Shown here one piece after another: positions 28,018-36,810 of a DNA stretch of 64,000 nt. The stretch is taken from positions 186,001 through 250,000 of the forward strand of contig JAJFJD010000040.1 in NCBI GenBank assembly GCA_021774335.1, written 5' to 3'. The stretch is from Alphaproteobacteria bacterium (GTDB taxonomy: Bacteria > Pseudomonadota > Alphaproteobacteria > UBA8366). The notes under the pieces were generated by a model, which searched no databases, was not told the origin of the DNA, and was given only the letters and a program-made list of their open reading frames with translations. Made by a program: the position numbers and the translations under genes. Each line of letters begins with the position of its first letter. Positions within the stretch are counted from its first letter, which is position 1.

Positions 28018-29217
28018 CTATCCGGATTGGGAAAGATCTTGCCGGTAGGGTAAATAGTCTTCGAATTCAACCATTTCGTCGGCCTCTGCTTGCCGCTCGC
28101 CCGTCAGGTAATCCGCGACCGCGCGACGGAATCCGCCATCCGGGATCCAATGCGCGCTGTAGGTCCTTACAGGAATATAGCCGCGCTGAAGTTTGTGGGG
28201 GCCTTGAGTGCCGGCTTCTACCCGACGTATACCGTGTTTAATCGCGTAATCAATCGCGGCATAGTAGCAGGTCTCGAAATGCAGGAATTTGAATCGGATA
28301 TCGCAACCCCAATTGCGCCCGAATAAGGCATCACCGCCGCGCAGGTTTAAGGCGCCGGCGATGAGTTGACCTTCGAGATCGGCCATGAAAAGGACCACAT
28401 CGTCGGCCATCGTTTCCTGTAGGGCGGTAAAGAAGTCACGGGTGAGATACGGGTAGCCCCACTTCCGGTCATACGTGTCGATGTAGAATCGATAGAAGGC
28501 GTCCCAATGCTCCGGTTTGATATCGTCGCCCTGCAACCCGCGGACCCGAATGCCTGACTCGGTTACCTTGCGCCGCTCTTTGCGAATATTTTTCCGCTTG
28601 CGGCTGTTGAGACTGGCGAGGAATCCGTCAAAATCCTCATACCCTTCGTTATGCCAATGGAACTGATGCCCATGCCGGATCAGAAAATCGGCCGATTCCA
28701 AAAAATCGGCATCCTCCTCGGCACAGAAGGTGACATGCAGGGATGAGACTGAAAGCTGGCGTGTTACCTCCGCCAGCCCACCGGCCAGGGCCGACCGAAT
28801 GGCCGTTCCGCTAAGGCCGTCTGTGTCCGCGTCCGGGTTGTACAGAAGACGCACACCGGATACCGGCGTGAAGGGCACCGCACACTGCAGTTTCGGATAA
28901 TACTCGCCGCCGGCGCGTTCATAGGCATGGGCCCAGGCATGATCGAAAACATACTCGCCCTGCGAATGGCTTTTCAGGTATAGCGGCGCCGCGCCGATCA
29001 GTTGTCCGTTCGCGTTCTCAATGACCAGATGCTGTGGTTGCCAGCCGCTTCGGGCGCTGACGGATCCGCTTTCCTCCAATGCAGCAAGGAATTTATGGCT
29101 GAGGAACGGATTGTAGGGCTGACCGGTTCCTGCGAGGCACGCATCCCACTCCGCCGCCGGGACCGATGAAAGTCGGTCGACGATGCGGATTGCTACGGCC
29201 TCGCGTCCGTCGGGCAT
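28018..29217 (-). CDS. FemAB-like / DUF482 GNAT-fold N-acyltransferase
   Basis: 399 residues, cytoplasmic. It matches the FemAB_like (DUF482) family of tandem GNAT folds: YNPFLSHKFLAALEESGSV at the N-terminus, FDHAWAHAYERAGGEYYPKLQCAVPFTPV in the centre, and RKNIRKERRKV and GRNWGCDIRFKFLHFETCYYAAIDYAI in the C-terminal half. Members are thought to transfer an amino acid or acyl group, possibly in envelope or peptidoglycan metabolism; the substrate is not established. ATG 29217 with an upstream AGAGGA was chosen over TTG 29223. Upstream in the same direction lies the RidA gene (62-bp gap), a pairing that may be one operon. Confidence 0.85.
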   Translation of the reverse strand: MPDGREAVAIRIVDRLSSVPAAEWDACLAGTGQPYNPFLSHKFLAALEESGSVSARSGWQPQHLVIENANGQLIGAAPLYLKSHSQGEYVFDHAWAHAYERAGGEYYPKLQCAVPFTPVSGVRLLYNPDADTDGLSGTAIRSALAGGLAEVTRQLSVSSLHVTFCAEEDADFLESADFLIRHGHQFHWHNEGYEDFDGFLASLNSRKRKNIRKERRKVTESGIRVRGLQGDDIKPEHWDAFYRFYIDTYDRKWGYPYLTRDFFTALQETMADDVVLFMADLEGQLIAGALNLRGGDALFGRNWGCDIRFKFLHFETCYYAAIDYAIKHGIRRVEAGTQGPHKLQRGYIPVRTYSAHWIPDGGFRRAVADYLTGERQAEADEMVEFEDYLPYRQDLSQSG

Positions 29218-29279
29218 GGTCAAATCCTCTTCCGCCGGTGTGTCATGTACTGGAAGACGCTAGAGAGTCTGATCCACAT

Positions 29280-29744
29280 TCAGGCGATTTCAATGACCGC
29301 ATCGATTTCTACAGTGGAATTCAGCGGCAACGCGCTTGCGCCAAGCGCAAACCGCGCATGTTTTCCATTGTCGCCGAACACTTCGACAATGAGGTCAGAG
29401 GCACCGTTGATGACTTTGGGATGGTCGGTAAAATCCGACGTTGCGTTGACGAATCCGCCGAGTTTGATGAAACGGGAAATCCGATCGAGATCGCCAAGCG
29501 CGGATCGCGCCTGCGCGATGATGTTGAGAGCACAAACCCGTGCGGCCGCGATACCATCTTCGAGGGTAGCGTCGTCGCCGACTCTGCCAAGATGCGCAAT
29601 TTTGCCGTTCCAGAATGGAACTTGTCCGGCAATCCAGAGCTGATTTCCCGTAACGACGAACGGGACATAGTTCGCTGCGGGCGCAGCGGCGTCCGGCAGT
29701 TCAATTCCCAACTCCTGCAAGCGTGCATCGATCTTACCGGCCAT
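29280..29744 (-). CDS. RidA family (YjgF/YER057c/UK114) protein
   Basis: 154 residues. RidA proteins deaminate reactive enamine/imine intermediates formed by PLP enzymes. GNQLWIAGQVPFWNGKIAHLGRVG is the family N-terminal block, and NGASDLIVEVFGDNGKHARFALGASALPLNSTVEIDAVIEI the C-terminal one. The canonical substrate-binding arginine (usually in an R-x-A/V-V context) appears as HARFALG. It belongs to the longer subgroup that starts about 25 residues before the core. The ATG at 29744 gives the family start; the open frame upstream is ignored. Likely co-transcribed with the FemAB-like gene. Confidence 0.88.
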   Translation of the reverse strand: MAGKIDARLQELGIELPDAAAPAANYVPFVVTGNQLWIAGQVPFWNGKIAHLGRVGDDATLEDGIAAARVCALNIIAQARSALGDLDRISRFIKLGGFVNATSDFTDHPKVINGASDLIVEVFGDNGKHARFALGASALPLNSTVEIDAVIEIA

Positions 29745-29888
29745 CCTATGCTCCCTGTTTGGTCTCTCGTTTGCGGTGTAGCCGCGTATCCATGAGCATA
29801 GCCGACGCAAGGCGCGGCAGAAAGCGCGGAGCATGCGGCCACAACGGATTACGCCACGGATCGCGCCAATGTCGCGGTACCATCGAGA

Positions 29889-29924
29889 CAAAAAAATGGG
29901 GGGTGGTAAAAACCACCCCCCAGT
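29889..29924 (-). terminator. Strong Rho-independent terminator of nrdJ
   Basis: Read on the minus strand, a 10-bp stem TGGGGGGTGG / CCACCCCCCA with a six-base loop is followed by a run of seven Ts. It lies 37 bp after the nrdJ stop and separates nrdJ from the RidA gene. Confidence 0.95.
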
Positions 29925-29961
29925 TCACAGGGAGCACCGTGCCAGAGTAGGGACCTACCCG

Positions 29962-32900
29962 CTATGAACACCCGCTGGTAGCGCCACAAGTGGCACATTT
30001 CATACAGGTACCGTTGCGGACGAGGGTAAAGTTGCCGCATTCGCCGCAAGCATCACCCTCGTATCCCAGAGCCTGGGCCTCGCGGATACGATCAAGTGTG
30101 GGATCGATCGTCGCAGAGACCGAGGCCTCTACCGCGCCGGAACTTACCGTCGCGGTAGCCGCGGCGACCACCTGGCTCTCCGAAGAGCTGGTCGCCACGT
30201 TCGATGCGGTAGCTTTGACGGCTGAATTGCCGTTTCCGCCACCGGATATCACAAACAGGTTAGGCGAGCGTACGTAACCGTTGCTCGCGAGTTTTTGCAG
30301 AGTCGCGATCGTATCCGCCGGTTGTTCCGGCAATTCGCCTTCCTTCGATCCAGTGCCGAGACTGTCCGGCAGCATGTCCGAGGGATGCGCATGGGCAAGG
30401 TCGTCCCGGCCCATATAGCTGATCGCAACTTCGCGGAAGATATAGTCGAGAACTGACGTCGACATCTTGATGGCTTCATTGCCTTCGACGATGCCGGACG
30501 GCTCGAAGCGTGTGAAGGTGAACGCTTCGACGAATTCCTCGAGCGGAACGCCGTATTGCAGTCCGATCGAGATCGCGATCGCGAAATTGTTCATCAGGCT
30601 GCGGAAGGCGGCGCCTTCCTTATGCATGTCGATGAACAGCTCGCCGAGTGTGCCGTCCTCATATTCGCCGGTCCGAAGATAGACCTTGTGCCCGCCGACA
30701 ATGGCTTTCTGCGTATAGCCTTTGCGCCGGTCGGGGAGGCGGTTGCGCGCCGCGGCGCGTGATACGACGCGTTCGACGATACGTTCCGCGATCTTGGGTA
30801 TGGCGGCTGCAGTCGGTTCGAGTGCGATGTCTTCGGCCAGATCATCGTCGTCCAGCACGACCGCCTGCAACGGCTGGCTCAGCTTCGAGCCGTCGCGATA
30901 GAGCGCGTTCGCTTTCAGGCCAAGCCGCCAGGACAGCATGTAGGCGTCTTTGCATTGCTCGACCGTTGCGTTGTTCGGCATGTTGATGGTCTTGGAAATC
31001 GCACCGGTGATGAACGGCTGTGCCGCTGCCAGCATATGGATATGGCTATGAGCCGACAGGGAGCGCTTGCCGGTGCGGCCGCATGGATTGGCGCAATCGA
31101 AGATCGCCAGATGCTCTTCCGCGAGGTATGGCGCACCTTCCAACGTCATCGCGCCGCAGCAATAGTTGTTCGCGGCGTCGACGTCGTCGGTGGTGAAGCC
31201 GAGCGCATCGAGCAGATCGAATTTCAGGTCGTCGAGTCGACTGGCCTCGATCCCGAGCGTGTCGGTGCAGAATTTTTCACCGAGCGTCCACTTGTTGAAG
31301 GCGAAGCGGATGTCGAAACAGCTCGCCAGCGCATTTTCCAGCGTGTCGATCGCGTCCGCCGTGAATCCCTTTTCCTTGAGGATGTCGTGGCTGACGCCCG
31401 GCGCATCCGCCAGGGTGCCATGCCCGACGGCGTAGTCGGCGATCTCTTCGATTTGGTTCTCGTCATACCCGAGCCGGCCCAACGCTTCCGGGACGGTCCG
31501 GTTGATGATCTTGAAGTAGCCGCCGCCGGCCAGCTTCTTGAACTTCACCAAGGCGAAGTCAGGTTCGATGCCGGTGGTGTCGCAATCCATAACAAGCGCG
31601 ATGGTACCCGTCGGCGCGATTACCGTAGTCTGCGCATTGCGGAACCCGTGTTGGGCACCCAAATCATGCGCTTTGTTCCAAGCCGCGACCGCCGCCTTCG
31701 CGATGGCCGGTTCCGGGCATCGGGCATGGTCGAGCGCAACCGGCGCGACCGACAAGCCTTCATATCCCTCGGATTCGCCCTTGGCCGCCTGCCGATGATT
31801 GCGGATGACGCGCAACATGGCGTCGGCGTTTTCCGCGTGGTTCGGGAAGGCGCCCATCTCGGATGCCATCTCGGCCGAGGTCGCATAGGTCACGCCGGTC
31901 ATCAGCGCGGTGATGGCGCCACATAGAGCGCGCGCTTCGTCGCTGTCATACGACAAGGCCGATGCCATCAGCAGCCCGCCCAGGTTGGCATACCCGAGAC
32001 CAAGCGTGCGGTACTCATAGGAAAGTTCCGCGATCTGCTTGGATGGGTATTGCGCCATGAGCACGGCGACTTCGAGCGTCATTGTCCAAAGACGGACCGC
32101 ATGTTCGAACTCTTCGACCTGGAATGCGCCCGACTCGTCGCGGAAATTCATCAAATTTAGCGATGCCAGGTTGCAGGCCGTGTCGTCCAGGAACATGTAC
32201 TCGGAGCACGGGTTAGAGGCGTTGATCCGGCCGGAAACGGGACAGGTATGCCATTCGTTGATCGTCGTATCGAATTGCACGCCGGGGTCGGCGCAAGCCC
32301 AGGCCGAATCCGCGATCTGTTCCCACAAATCCTGCGCCTTGACCGTCTTGCAGACCTCACCGTCGGTTCGGCGTGTCAGGTTCCAGTCGCTATCGGACTC
32401 GACCGCTTCGAGGAAATCGTTGGTGATCCGTAGCGAATTGTTCGAATTCTGGCCGGACACCGTCAGATAGGCATCCGAGTCCCAGTCCGTATCATAGGTC
32501 TTGAAATCGATCGACGTGTAACCCTGGCCCGCGAACTGGATGACGCGCTGGATATAGTTTTCTGAGACCAAGGCCTTTCGCGCGGCGAGGATCGCTTTCC
32601 GAAGATCTTGGTTTTCCTTCGGATCGATTCGCGCAGGACCGTCTAGCGACTCGATCTGGCAGGCCGCCATGACTGCGTTGAGATGCTCGTTGCAAATCTT
32701 CGAGCCTGTGACGAGTGCGGCGACTTTCTGTTCTTCGATTGCTTTCCAGCCGATGAACTCTTCGACGTCGGGATGATCGATATCGAGGCAGACCATCTTC
32801 GCCGCGCGGCGCGTGGTGCCACCGGACTTGATCGCGCCCGCTGCCCGATCGCCGATCTTCAGAAAACTCATCAGGCCCGATGACCGGCCACCACCGGACA

Positions 32901-33633
32901 GGGGTTCCTCTGCGCCCCGAATCGACGAGAAGTTGCTCCCGGTGCCCGACCCGTATTTAAACAGGCGCGCTTCACGGACCCACAAGTCCATGATTCCGTT
33001 TTCATTCACTAAGTCGTCGTTGACCGACTGAATGAAACAGGCGTGCGGTTGCGGATGTTCGTAGGCCGAATTGGATGCGGTCAATTTGCCGGAGCGATAG
33101 TCCACATAATAATGGCCTTGGCCGGGACCATCGATCCCATAGGCCCAATGCAGCCCGGTGTTGAACCACTGCGGCGAATTTGGCGCGGCCATCTGATGCG
33201 CGATCATGTAGCGCATCTCGTCATGATAGGCCTGTGCGTCTTCTTCGGTATCGAAATACCCGGCTTTCCAGCCCCAATAGGTCCAAGTGCCGGCCAATCG
33301 GTCGAAGACCTGCGTTGCGCGAATCTCACTCCCGAAACGCTCCGCCTCTGGGAATTGCGCCAAGGCTTTTTCGTCCGGCACCCGGCGTTGCAACCAGGAA
33401 GGGACACCCTTTTCCTTAACCCGCCGCATCCGTTTCGGCACGCCGGCCTTGCGGAAATACTTTTGCGCCAGAACATCGCACGCCACCGGACTCCAACTGT
33501 CAGGCACTTCGATGTTGTCGAGCTTGAACACGACGGACCCGTCTGGGTTCCGAATCTCGCTGTCCGTCCGGCGGAACGTCAGCTCCGCGTACGGTGATTC
33601 TTTTGCCTTCGTGAAACGACGCTTAATGCGCAT
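29962..33633 (-). CDS. nrdJ: Vitamin B12-dependent (class II) ribonucleotide reductase
   Basis: 1223 residues; reduces ribonucleotides to deoxyribonucleotides with adenosylcobalamin as radical source, in the presence or absence of oxygen. ATG 33633 starts [20 protein letters not shown], the usual alphaproteobacterial NrdJ N-terminus. [13 protein letters not shown] carries a redox cysteine and [11 protein letters not shown] the thiyl-radical Cys with its Asn/Glu neighbours. The region around 550-960 is the reductase barrel. The C-terminal tail CGECGNF...[14 protein letters not shown] provides paired cysteines for re-reduction of the active site. No nrdAB or nrdD is in the window. The frame is open 73 codons further upstream but overlaps probable regulatory DNA. 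Ends in a strong terminator. Confidence 0.96.
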   Translation of the reverse strand: MRIKRRFTKAKESPYAELTFRRTDSEIRNPDGSVVFKLDNIEVPDSWSPVACDVLAQKYFRKAGVPKRMRRVKEKGVPSWLQRRVPDEKALAQFPEAERFGSEIRATQVFDRLAGTWTYWGWKAGYFDTEEDAQAYHDEMRYMIAHQMAAPNSPQWFNTGLHWAYGIDGPGQGHYYVDYRSGKLTASNSAYEHPQPHACFIQSVNDDLVNENGIMDLWVREARLFKYGSGTGSNFSSIRGAEEPLSGGGRSSGLMSFLKIGDRAAGAIKSGGTTRRAAKMVCLDIDHPDVEEFIGWKAIEEQKVAALVTGSKICNEHLNAVMAACQIESLDGPARIDPKENQDLRKAILAARKALVSENYIQRVIQFAGQGYTSIDFKTYDTDWDSDAYLTVSGQNSNNSLRITNDFLEAVESDSDWNLTRRTDGEVCKTVKAQDLWEQIADSAWACADPGVQFDTTINEWHTCPVSGRINASNPCSEYMFLDDTACNLASLNLMNFRDESGAFQVEEFEHAVRLWTMTLEVAVLMAQYPSKQIAELSYEYRTLGLGYANLGGLLMASALSYDSDEARALCGAITALMTGVTYATSAEMASEMGAFPNHAENADAMLRVIRNHRQAAKGESEGYEGLSVAPVALDHARCPEPAIAKAAVAAWNKAHDLGAQHGFRNAQTTVIAPTGTIALVMDCDTTGIEPDFALVKFKKLAGGGYFKIINRTVPEALGRLGYDENQIEEIADYAVGHGTLADAPGVSHDILKEKGFTADAIDTLENALASCFDIRFAFNKWTLGEKFCTDTLGIEASRLDDLKFDLLDALGFTTDDVDAANNYCCGAMTLEGAPYLAEEHLAIFDCANPCGRTGKRSLSAHSHIHMLAAAQPFITGAISKTINMPNNATVEQCKDAYMLSWRLGLKANALYRDGSKLSQPLQAVVLDDDDLAEDIALEPTAAAIPKIAERIVERVVSRAAARNRLPDRRKGYTQKAIVGGHKVYLRTGEYEDGTLGELFIDMHKEGAAFRSLMNNFAIAISIGLQYGVPLEEFVEAFTFTRFEPSGIVEGNEAIKMSTSVLDYIFREVAISYMGRDDLAHAHPSDMLPDSLGTGSKEGELPEQPADTIATLQKLASNGYVRSPNLFVISGGGNGNSAVKATASNVATSSSESQVVAAATATVSSGAVEASVSATIDPTLDRIREAQALGYEGDACGECGNFTLVRNGTCMKCATCGATSGCS

Positions 33634-33865
33634 CCACCACGTCTCCTGAATTCTCTGTACTCGTGTCGGACGGGAATATCCGCCGACCCCCACCATTGAT
33701 GTTGGGAAACGGAGAATCCTTCGTGGAAATATCCGCGTAAGATTAAAAAGTGACCCCCCGGTCTCCCTGCTTCCCGAACCGTCTGCCGAGCGACCCTTGG
33801 GCGCCGACGGGACGATTAATCTAAACTTGGGAAGCGGAACGAAATTAGACACAATTTATTGATGT

Positions 33866-33881
33866 TTGCAATATATTTTGT
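33866..33881 (-). promoter_or_regulatory. NrdR-box-like element A
   Basis: On the minus strand this reads ACAAAATATATTGCAA, agreeing with the NrdR consensus ACACwATATATwGTGT at 12 of 16 positions, including the whole AATATATTG centre. NrdR is the ATP/dATP-sensing repressor of ribonucleotide reductase genes. Confidence 0.45.
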
Positions 33882-33898
33882 GGCTACTGTCCGATTCC

Positions 33899-33914
33899 TT
33901 ACAATATTTAGCGT
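33899..33914 (+). promoter_or_regulatory. NrdR-box-like element B
   Basis: TTACAATATTTAGCGT matches the NrdR consensus at 12 of 16 positions. It is 33 bp (about three helical turns) from element A, the spacing at which paired NrdR boxes normally occur. Pattern only. Confidence 0.4.
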
Positions 33915-34060
33915 TATCAAGTTAAGCATGCGAATTGGGCTAAATAAAACAATGTGTTCGGATTGAGCAGATTTTCGCCTGGTTTTCGGAAGTTTTACGG
34001 TCGGCGCAGGGTGCCGGCGCGGACCCGAAACAGTGGCGGCGTTAATGCACGACTCTGGAC

Positions 34061-34079
34061 GGCACCGGCTGCCGGTGCC
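34061..34079. repeat. Perfect inverted repeat upstream of the NDUFA12 gene
   Basis: GGCACCGG-CTG-CCGGTGCC, an 8-bp stem with a three-base loop, lies 41 bp before the start codon. It may be a protein-binding site or a stem in the 5' leader; no T-run follows. Confidence 0.55.
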
Positions 34080-34120
34080 ATATTCCGCAGCGTCACTTAT
34101 GGCGGGGGTATCGAGGACCG

Positions 34121-34480
34121 ATGACCACTTTAGTCACGCGCGTCATGACCTGGTTGCACGGCGAACGGGTCGGCACTGACAGTTTTGGCAACCAATACTA
34201 CCACGAGCGGTCAAAGCCGAGCGGCCGCCGACGTCGTCGTTGGGTCGTTTACAATCGCGAAGACGAGGCTAGTCGCGTTCCGCCGGCATGGCATGGCTGG
34301 TTGCATCATACGTTCGATGATATTCCGGATGAGAATTCCGGTAAGGCGCCCGCCTGGCAAAAGGGCCATGTGCCGAACCTGACGGGGACCGAGCAAGCTT
34401 ATCGTCCTCCTGGCCATACGCTCGAAGGGGGACGCCGCGCGCCGGCGACGGGCGACTACGAACCCTGGCAGCCGAATTGA
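34121..34480 (+). CDS. NADH:ubiquinone oxidoreductase subunit NDUFA12
   Basis: 119 residues, soluble, basic. Matches the NDUFA12/B17.2 accessory subunit of complex I found in mitochondria and alphaproteobacteria: VGTDSFGNQYYHERSKPSGRRRRRWVVYN at the N-terminus, VPPAWHGWLHHTFDDIP in the centre, and YEPWQP at the C-terminus. It sits at the junction of the membrane and matrix arms. Encoded apart from the nuo operon, as is usual, and 16 bp before the first mlaD gene. Strong indicator of alphaproteobacterial origin. Confidence 0.95.
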   Translation: MTTLVTRVMTWLHGERVGTDSFGNQYYHERSKPSGRRRRRWVVYNREDEASRVPPAWHGWLHHTFDDIPDENSGKAPAWQKGHVPNLTGTEQAYRPPGHTLEGGRRAPATGDYEPWQPN

Positions 34481-34496
34481 GCGCGGGCGCACAAAC

Positions 34497-35057
34497 ATGA
34501 ACAAACAGACCCTGCATACGTTGGTCGGCGCGGGTGCCCTGCTGGTCGCGGCGTTTGTCTTCGTCATCAGCCATCAGGGCGGACCTCGCGAGGTGACATC
34601 CGGGTACCCCATCATCGGCCGGTTCGCGTCGATTGACGGCATCGGAGTCGGGACCAAGGTCTTGTTCACCGGCATCGAGATCGGTCAGGTTTCCAGCTAT
34701 TCCTACGATCCGGAAGGGCACCGCGCGATCGTCACCTTCATCGTGCAAGATTACATCAAGATACCGTTGGATAGCGTCGCACTTATCGTGTCAGACGGTT
34801 TGCTCGGCGCGAAATACGTAAAGATCCAGCCGGGTGGTGAATTAGAGATGATGAAGAGCGGCGACGAATTCGAATACGTGCAGGACGCGATCGCGTTCGA
34901 AGAGATTTTGGAGAAGGTCATTCTCAACGCCGAACAGCAGCGTAATAAGAAAAAAGAAGAAGATGCGGAACCGGAGCCGAACCAAGCGTCGATTGAAAAT
35001 CCGGCGCCTGCATCAGCGGCGCGGACAACATTGATAGAACCGGTACAAATTCGATGA
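34497..35057 (+). CDS. MlaD family lipid-binding protein, first of a tandem pair
   Basis: 186 residues. One N-terminal membrane helix (about 8-24), then a periplasmic MCE/MlaD domain: YPIIGRFASIDGIGVGTKVLFTGIEIGQV and VALIVSDGLLGAKYVKIQPGG. MlaD hexamers shuttle phospholipids between the inner-membrane MlaFE transporter and the periplasmic carrier. The tail (about 145-186) is Lys/Glu-rich and probably disordered. It overlaps the second MlaD gene by four bases. No mlaE, mlaF or mlaC is present, so the transporter part is elsewhere. Confidence 0.9.
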   Translation: MNKQTLHTLVGAGALLVAAFVFVISHQGGPREVTSGYPIIGRFASIDGIGVGTKVLFTGIEIGQVSSYSYDPEGHRAIVTFIVQDYIKIPLDSVALIVSDGLLGAKYVKIQPGGELEMMKSGDEFEYVQDAIAFEEILEKVILNAEQQRNKKKEEDAEPEPNQASIENPAPASAARTTLIEPVQIR

Positions 35058-35512
35058 GACGGAATATTATTGAGACCGCGATGGGCGCTATCGTCATTCT
35101 GGTGGCCGTCGTCTTCCTTGTTTTTTCATACAACGTCAGCGACCTGCGCCCGGCGGAAGGTTATGACGTGATCGCGAAATTCAATGCGGTCGACGGGTTG
35201 GCCGTTGGAAGCGATGTCCGCGTGGCGGGCGTCAAGATCGGAACGGTGGTTGGTCAGACCATCGACCAAGAGGAATACCGCGCGATCGTCCGGATGAAGA
35301 TCAATCCGGAGATCAAATTGACGAAGGACACGGTCGTTCGCATTTCCAGCGCAGGACTCCTGAGCGGCAAATACGTGAAGCTCGAACCCGGTGGCGCGAA
35401 GGAAACGCTTGCCGCAGGCGGCGAGTTGACCAACACGAAAGACGTCATTTCCCTTGAGGAACTGCTGGGGAAGGTGATCTTCCTGGTTACCGGCGAGGAC
35501 AGTGGCAAGTAG
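35054..35512 (+). CDS. MlaD family lipid-binding protein, second of a tandem pair
   Basis: 152 residues: an N-terminal membrane helix (about 8-26) and a complete MlaD domain (YDVIAKFNAVDGLAVGSDVRVAGVKIGTVVGQ, then VRISSAGLLSGKYVKLEPGG), with the short C-terminal helix (ISLEELLGKVIFLV) that lines the hexamer channel. It is closer to canonical MlaD than the gene before it. ATG overlaps the previous TGA (ATGA), so the pair is translationally coupled and the two proteins may form a mixed ring. Confidence 0.92.
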   Translation: MRRNIIETAMGAIVILVAVVFLVFSYNVSDLRPAEGYDVIAKFNAVDGLAVGSDVRVAGVKIGTVVGQTIDQEEYRAIVRMKINPEIKLTKDTVVRISSAGLLSGKYVKLEPGGAKETLAAGGELTNTKDVISLEELLGKVIFLVTGEDSGK

Positions 35513-35708
35513 GACGTCTGGGCAGGGCCGCCGCTCGGTGCAGGTGTCGTTCGCAAGCATCCGCCGCGTCCGATCTAAGGATGAATCAGCTGACGAATCC
35601 GGTGTATATCGGGCAAGCGGATCAGACCGCCGTTCGGAAACCCACCTCGGGGAATGGTGTTGTGGGTTCGGAAACTGACGACTCGCACAAACGGCCGACG
35701 GAGATAGC

Positions 35709-36137
35709 GTGAAAGTTCGGCGTCTGTTTCAAGTGGCATTGCTCGCGGTGATTCCTGTTGGTATGGCGGTATCGTCGGCCAGTGCGGTCGAGGGCGATAC
35801 CGTGGTGCTGCAGGGGCTGGATAAGGTAACCGCCCGAGTGTGGACTTTCGATGCGCCGGTCGGACGGGAAGTTCGGTTCGGCACATTGGAAATTCTGCCG
35901 CGCTTCTGCAATCGGACGCCGCCGGAAGAACCGCCGGAGAGCACGGCATTTCTCGACATATTTGAAGCGCGTTTCGGTGAGGAGCGCGCCAGCCTATTTC
36001 ATGGCTGGATGTTCGCATCGAGCCCGGCGTTAAACGGACTCGAACACCCTGTCTACGATGTTTGGGTCATCGACTGCAAAGTGACCCAGACCTTGCCACC
36101 GCCTTCCATTACCGAGCCGAGTGGCCAAACACGTTAG
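35709..36137 (+). CDS. DUF2155 periplasmic protein
   Basis: 142 residues from a GTG start. Signal peptide with cleavage near SASA (residue 26). The mature part matches DUF2155: VLQGLDKVTARVWTFDAPVGREVRFGTLEILPRFCNRTPPEEPPESTAFLDI, then GWMFASSPALNGLEHPVYDVWVIDCK. Two cysteines (in RFCNR and IDCK) could form a disulfide. The family is common in alphaproteobacteria next to aat and mlaD genes; its role is unknown. It is followed by the convergent aat gene (28-bp gap). The 196 bp before it show no gene. Confidence 0.9.
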   Translation: MKVRRLFQVALLAVIPVGMAVSSASAVEGDTVVLQGLDKVTARVWTFDAPVGREVRFGTLEILPRFCNRTPPEEPPESTAFLDIFEARFGEERASLFHGWMFASSPALNGLEHPVYDVWVIDCKVTQTLPPPSITEPSGQTR

Positions 36138-36165
36138 GCCGGTTCGCAGAGGGTGAGCTGCCGCC

Positions 36166-36807
36166 TTATCCCGACAGGATGAGATCCAGAAACTCGGCGT
36201 CCGGGTCGGTTACGAAGACCGTTTTCCGATCGATCGCAGCACTCAACAGCTTCTTGTACTCGTTGCGCGGCAATTCTATCGCGCCGAATCGCGACAGGTG
36301 CTTGGTGATGAATTGCGTATCGATGAAATCGTAGCCGCCCAGTTTCAAGGACGCCGCCAGATACACGAGCGCGACCTTGCTGGCATCGGTGGTCCGGCTG
36401 AACATGCTTTCACCGAAGAAGACGCCGCCTAGCGAGACACCATACAGGCCACCCATGAGGGCGCCGTCGCGCCAGCACTCGACGCTATGGGCGTGTCCCA
36501 TGCGGTGCAGCGTGCTGTAAAGATCGATGATGTTATCGTTGATCCAGGTTCGCGGTCTGATTCGCGTCGACTCGGCGCAGCCTTCGATGACCGCCTCGAA
36601 GTCGCGATCGTATGTGACGGCGAAAGTGCCGCTGCGAATGGTACGGCGTAATCGTCGCGGTACATGGAATTCAGTGAGAGGAATGATGCCGCGCATGCGC
36701 GGGTCGACCCAAAACAGCTCAGGGTCATTTCTATCTTCGGCCATGGGAAAAACGCCGACCGCATAGGCCCTGAGCAACATGTCCGGGGTGAGGTCAGGCA
36801 TTTCCAT
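36166..36807 (-). CDS. aat: Leucyl/phenylalanyl-tRNA-protein transferase
   Basis: 213 residues. Adds Leu or Phe from aminoacyl-tRNA to proteins with N-terminal Lys or Arg, creating the primary N-degron that ClpS recognises. Conserved blocks: [77 protein letters not shown], and [25 protein letters not shown]. Start codon lies three bases after the accC stop, so it is the last gene of aroQ-accB-accC-aat. Its partners ClpS and ClpA are encoded at 23.5-26.2 kb. Confidence 0.96.
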   Translation of the reverse strand: MEMPDLTPDMLLRAYAVGVFPMAEDRNDPELFWVDPRMRGIIPLTEFHVPRRLRRTIRSGTFAVTYDRDFEAVIEGCAESTRIRPRTWINDNIIDLYSTLHRMGHAHSVECWRDGALMGGLYGVSLGGVFFGESMFSRTTDASKVALVYLAASLKLGGYDFIDTQFITKHLSRFGAIELPRNEYKKLLSAAIDRKTVFVTDPDAEFLDLILSG

Positions 36808-36810
36808 GCT

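Larger units (their letters stand above)
33634..34120. other. 487-bp divergent intergenic region between nrdJ and NDUFA12 genes
   Basis: The ~220 bp next to nrdJ are GC-rich with several possible stems on the minus strand (for example GACC-GGGG-GGTC then ACTTTTT, 33748-33766), suggesting a structured leader. The part at 33845-33960 is AT-rich and has NrdR-like boxes. The part near 34061 has an inverted repeat. I see no B12-box sequence of a cobalamin riboswitch and no additional gene. Confidence 0.5.

Noticed and set aside
33634..33852. 73-codon N-terminal extension of nrdJ
   Set aside because: NrdJ homologues start at MRIKRRFTK. The extension is low-similarity and covers a probable leader.
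33634..33900. Cobalamin riboswitch before the B12-dependent nrdJ
   Set aside because: I searched the minus strand for the B12 box (AGCCGGAAGACCTGCC-like) and the GCCACTG core and found neither; such switches usually control B12 synthesis or B12-independent enzymes.
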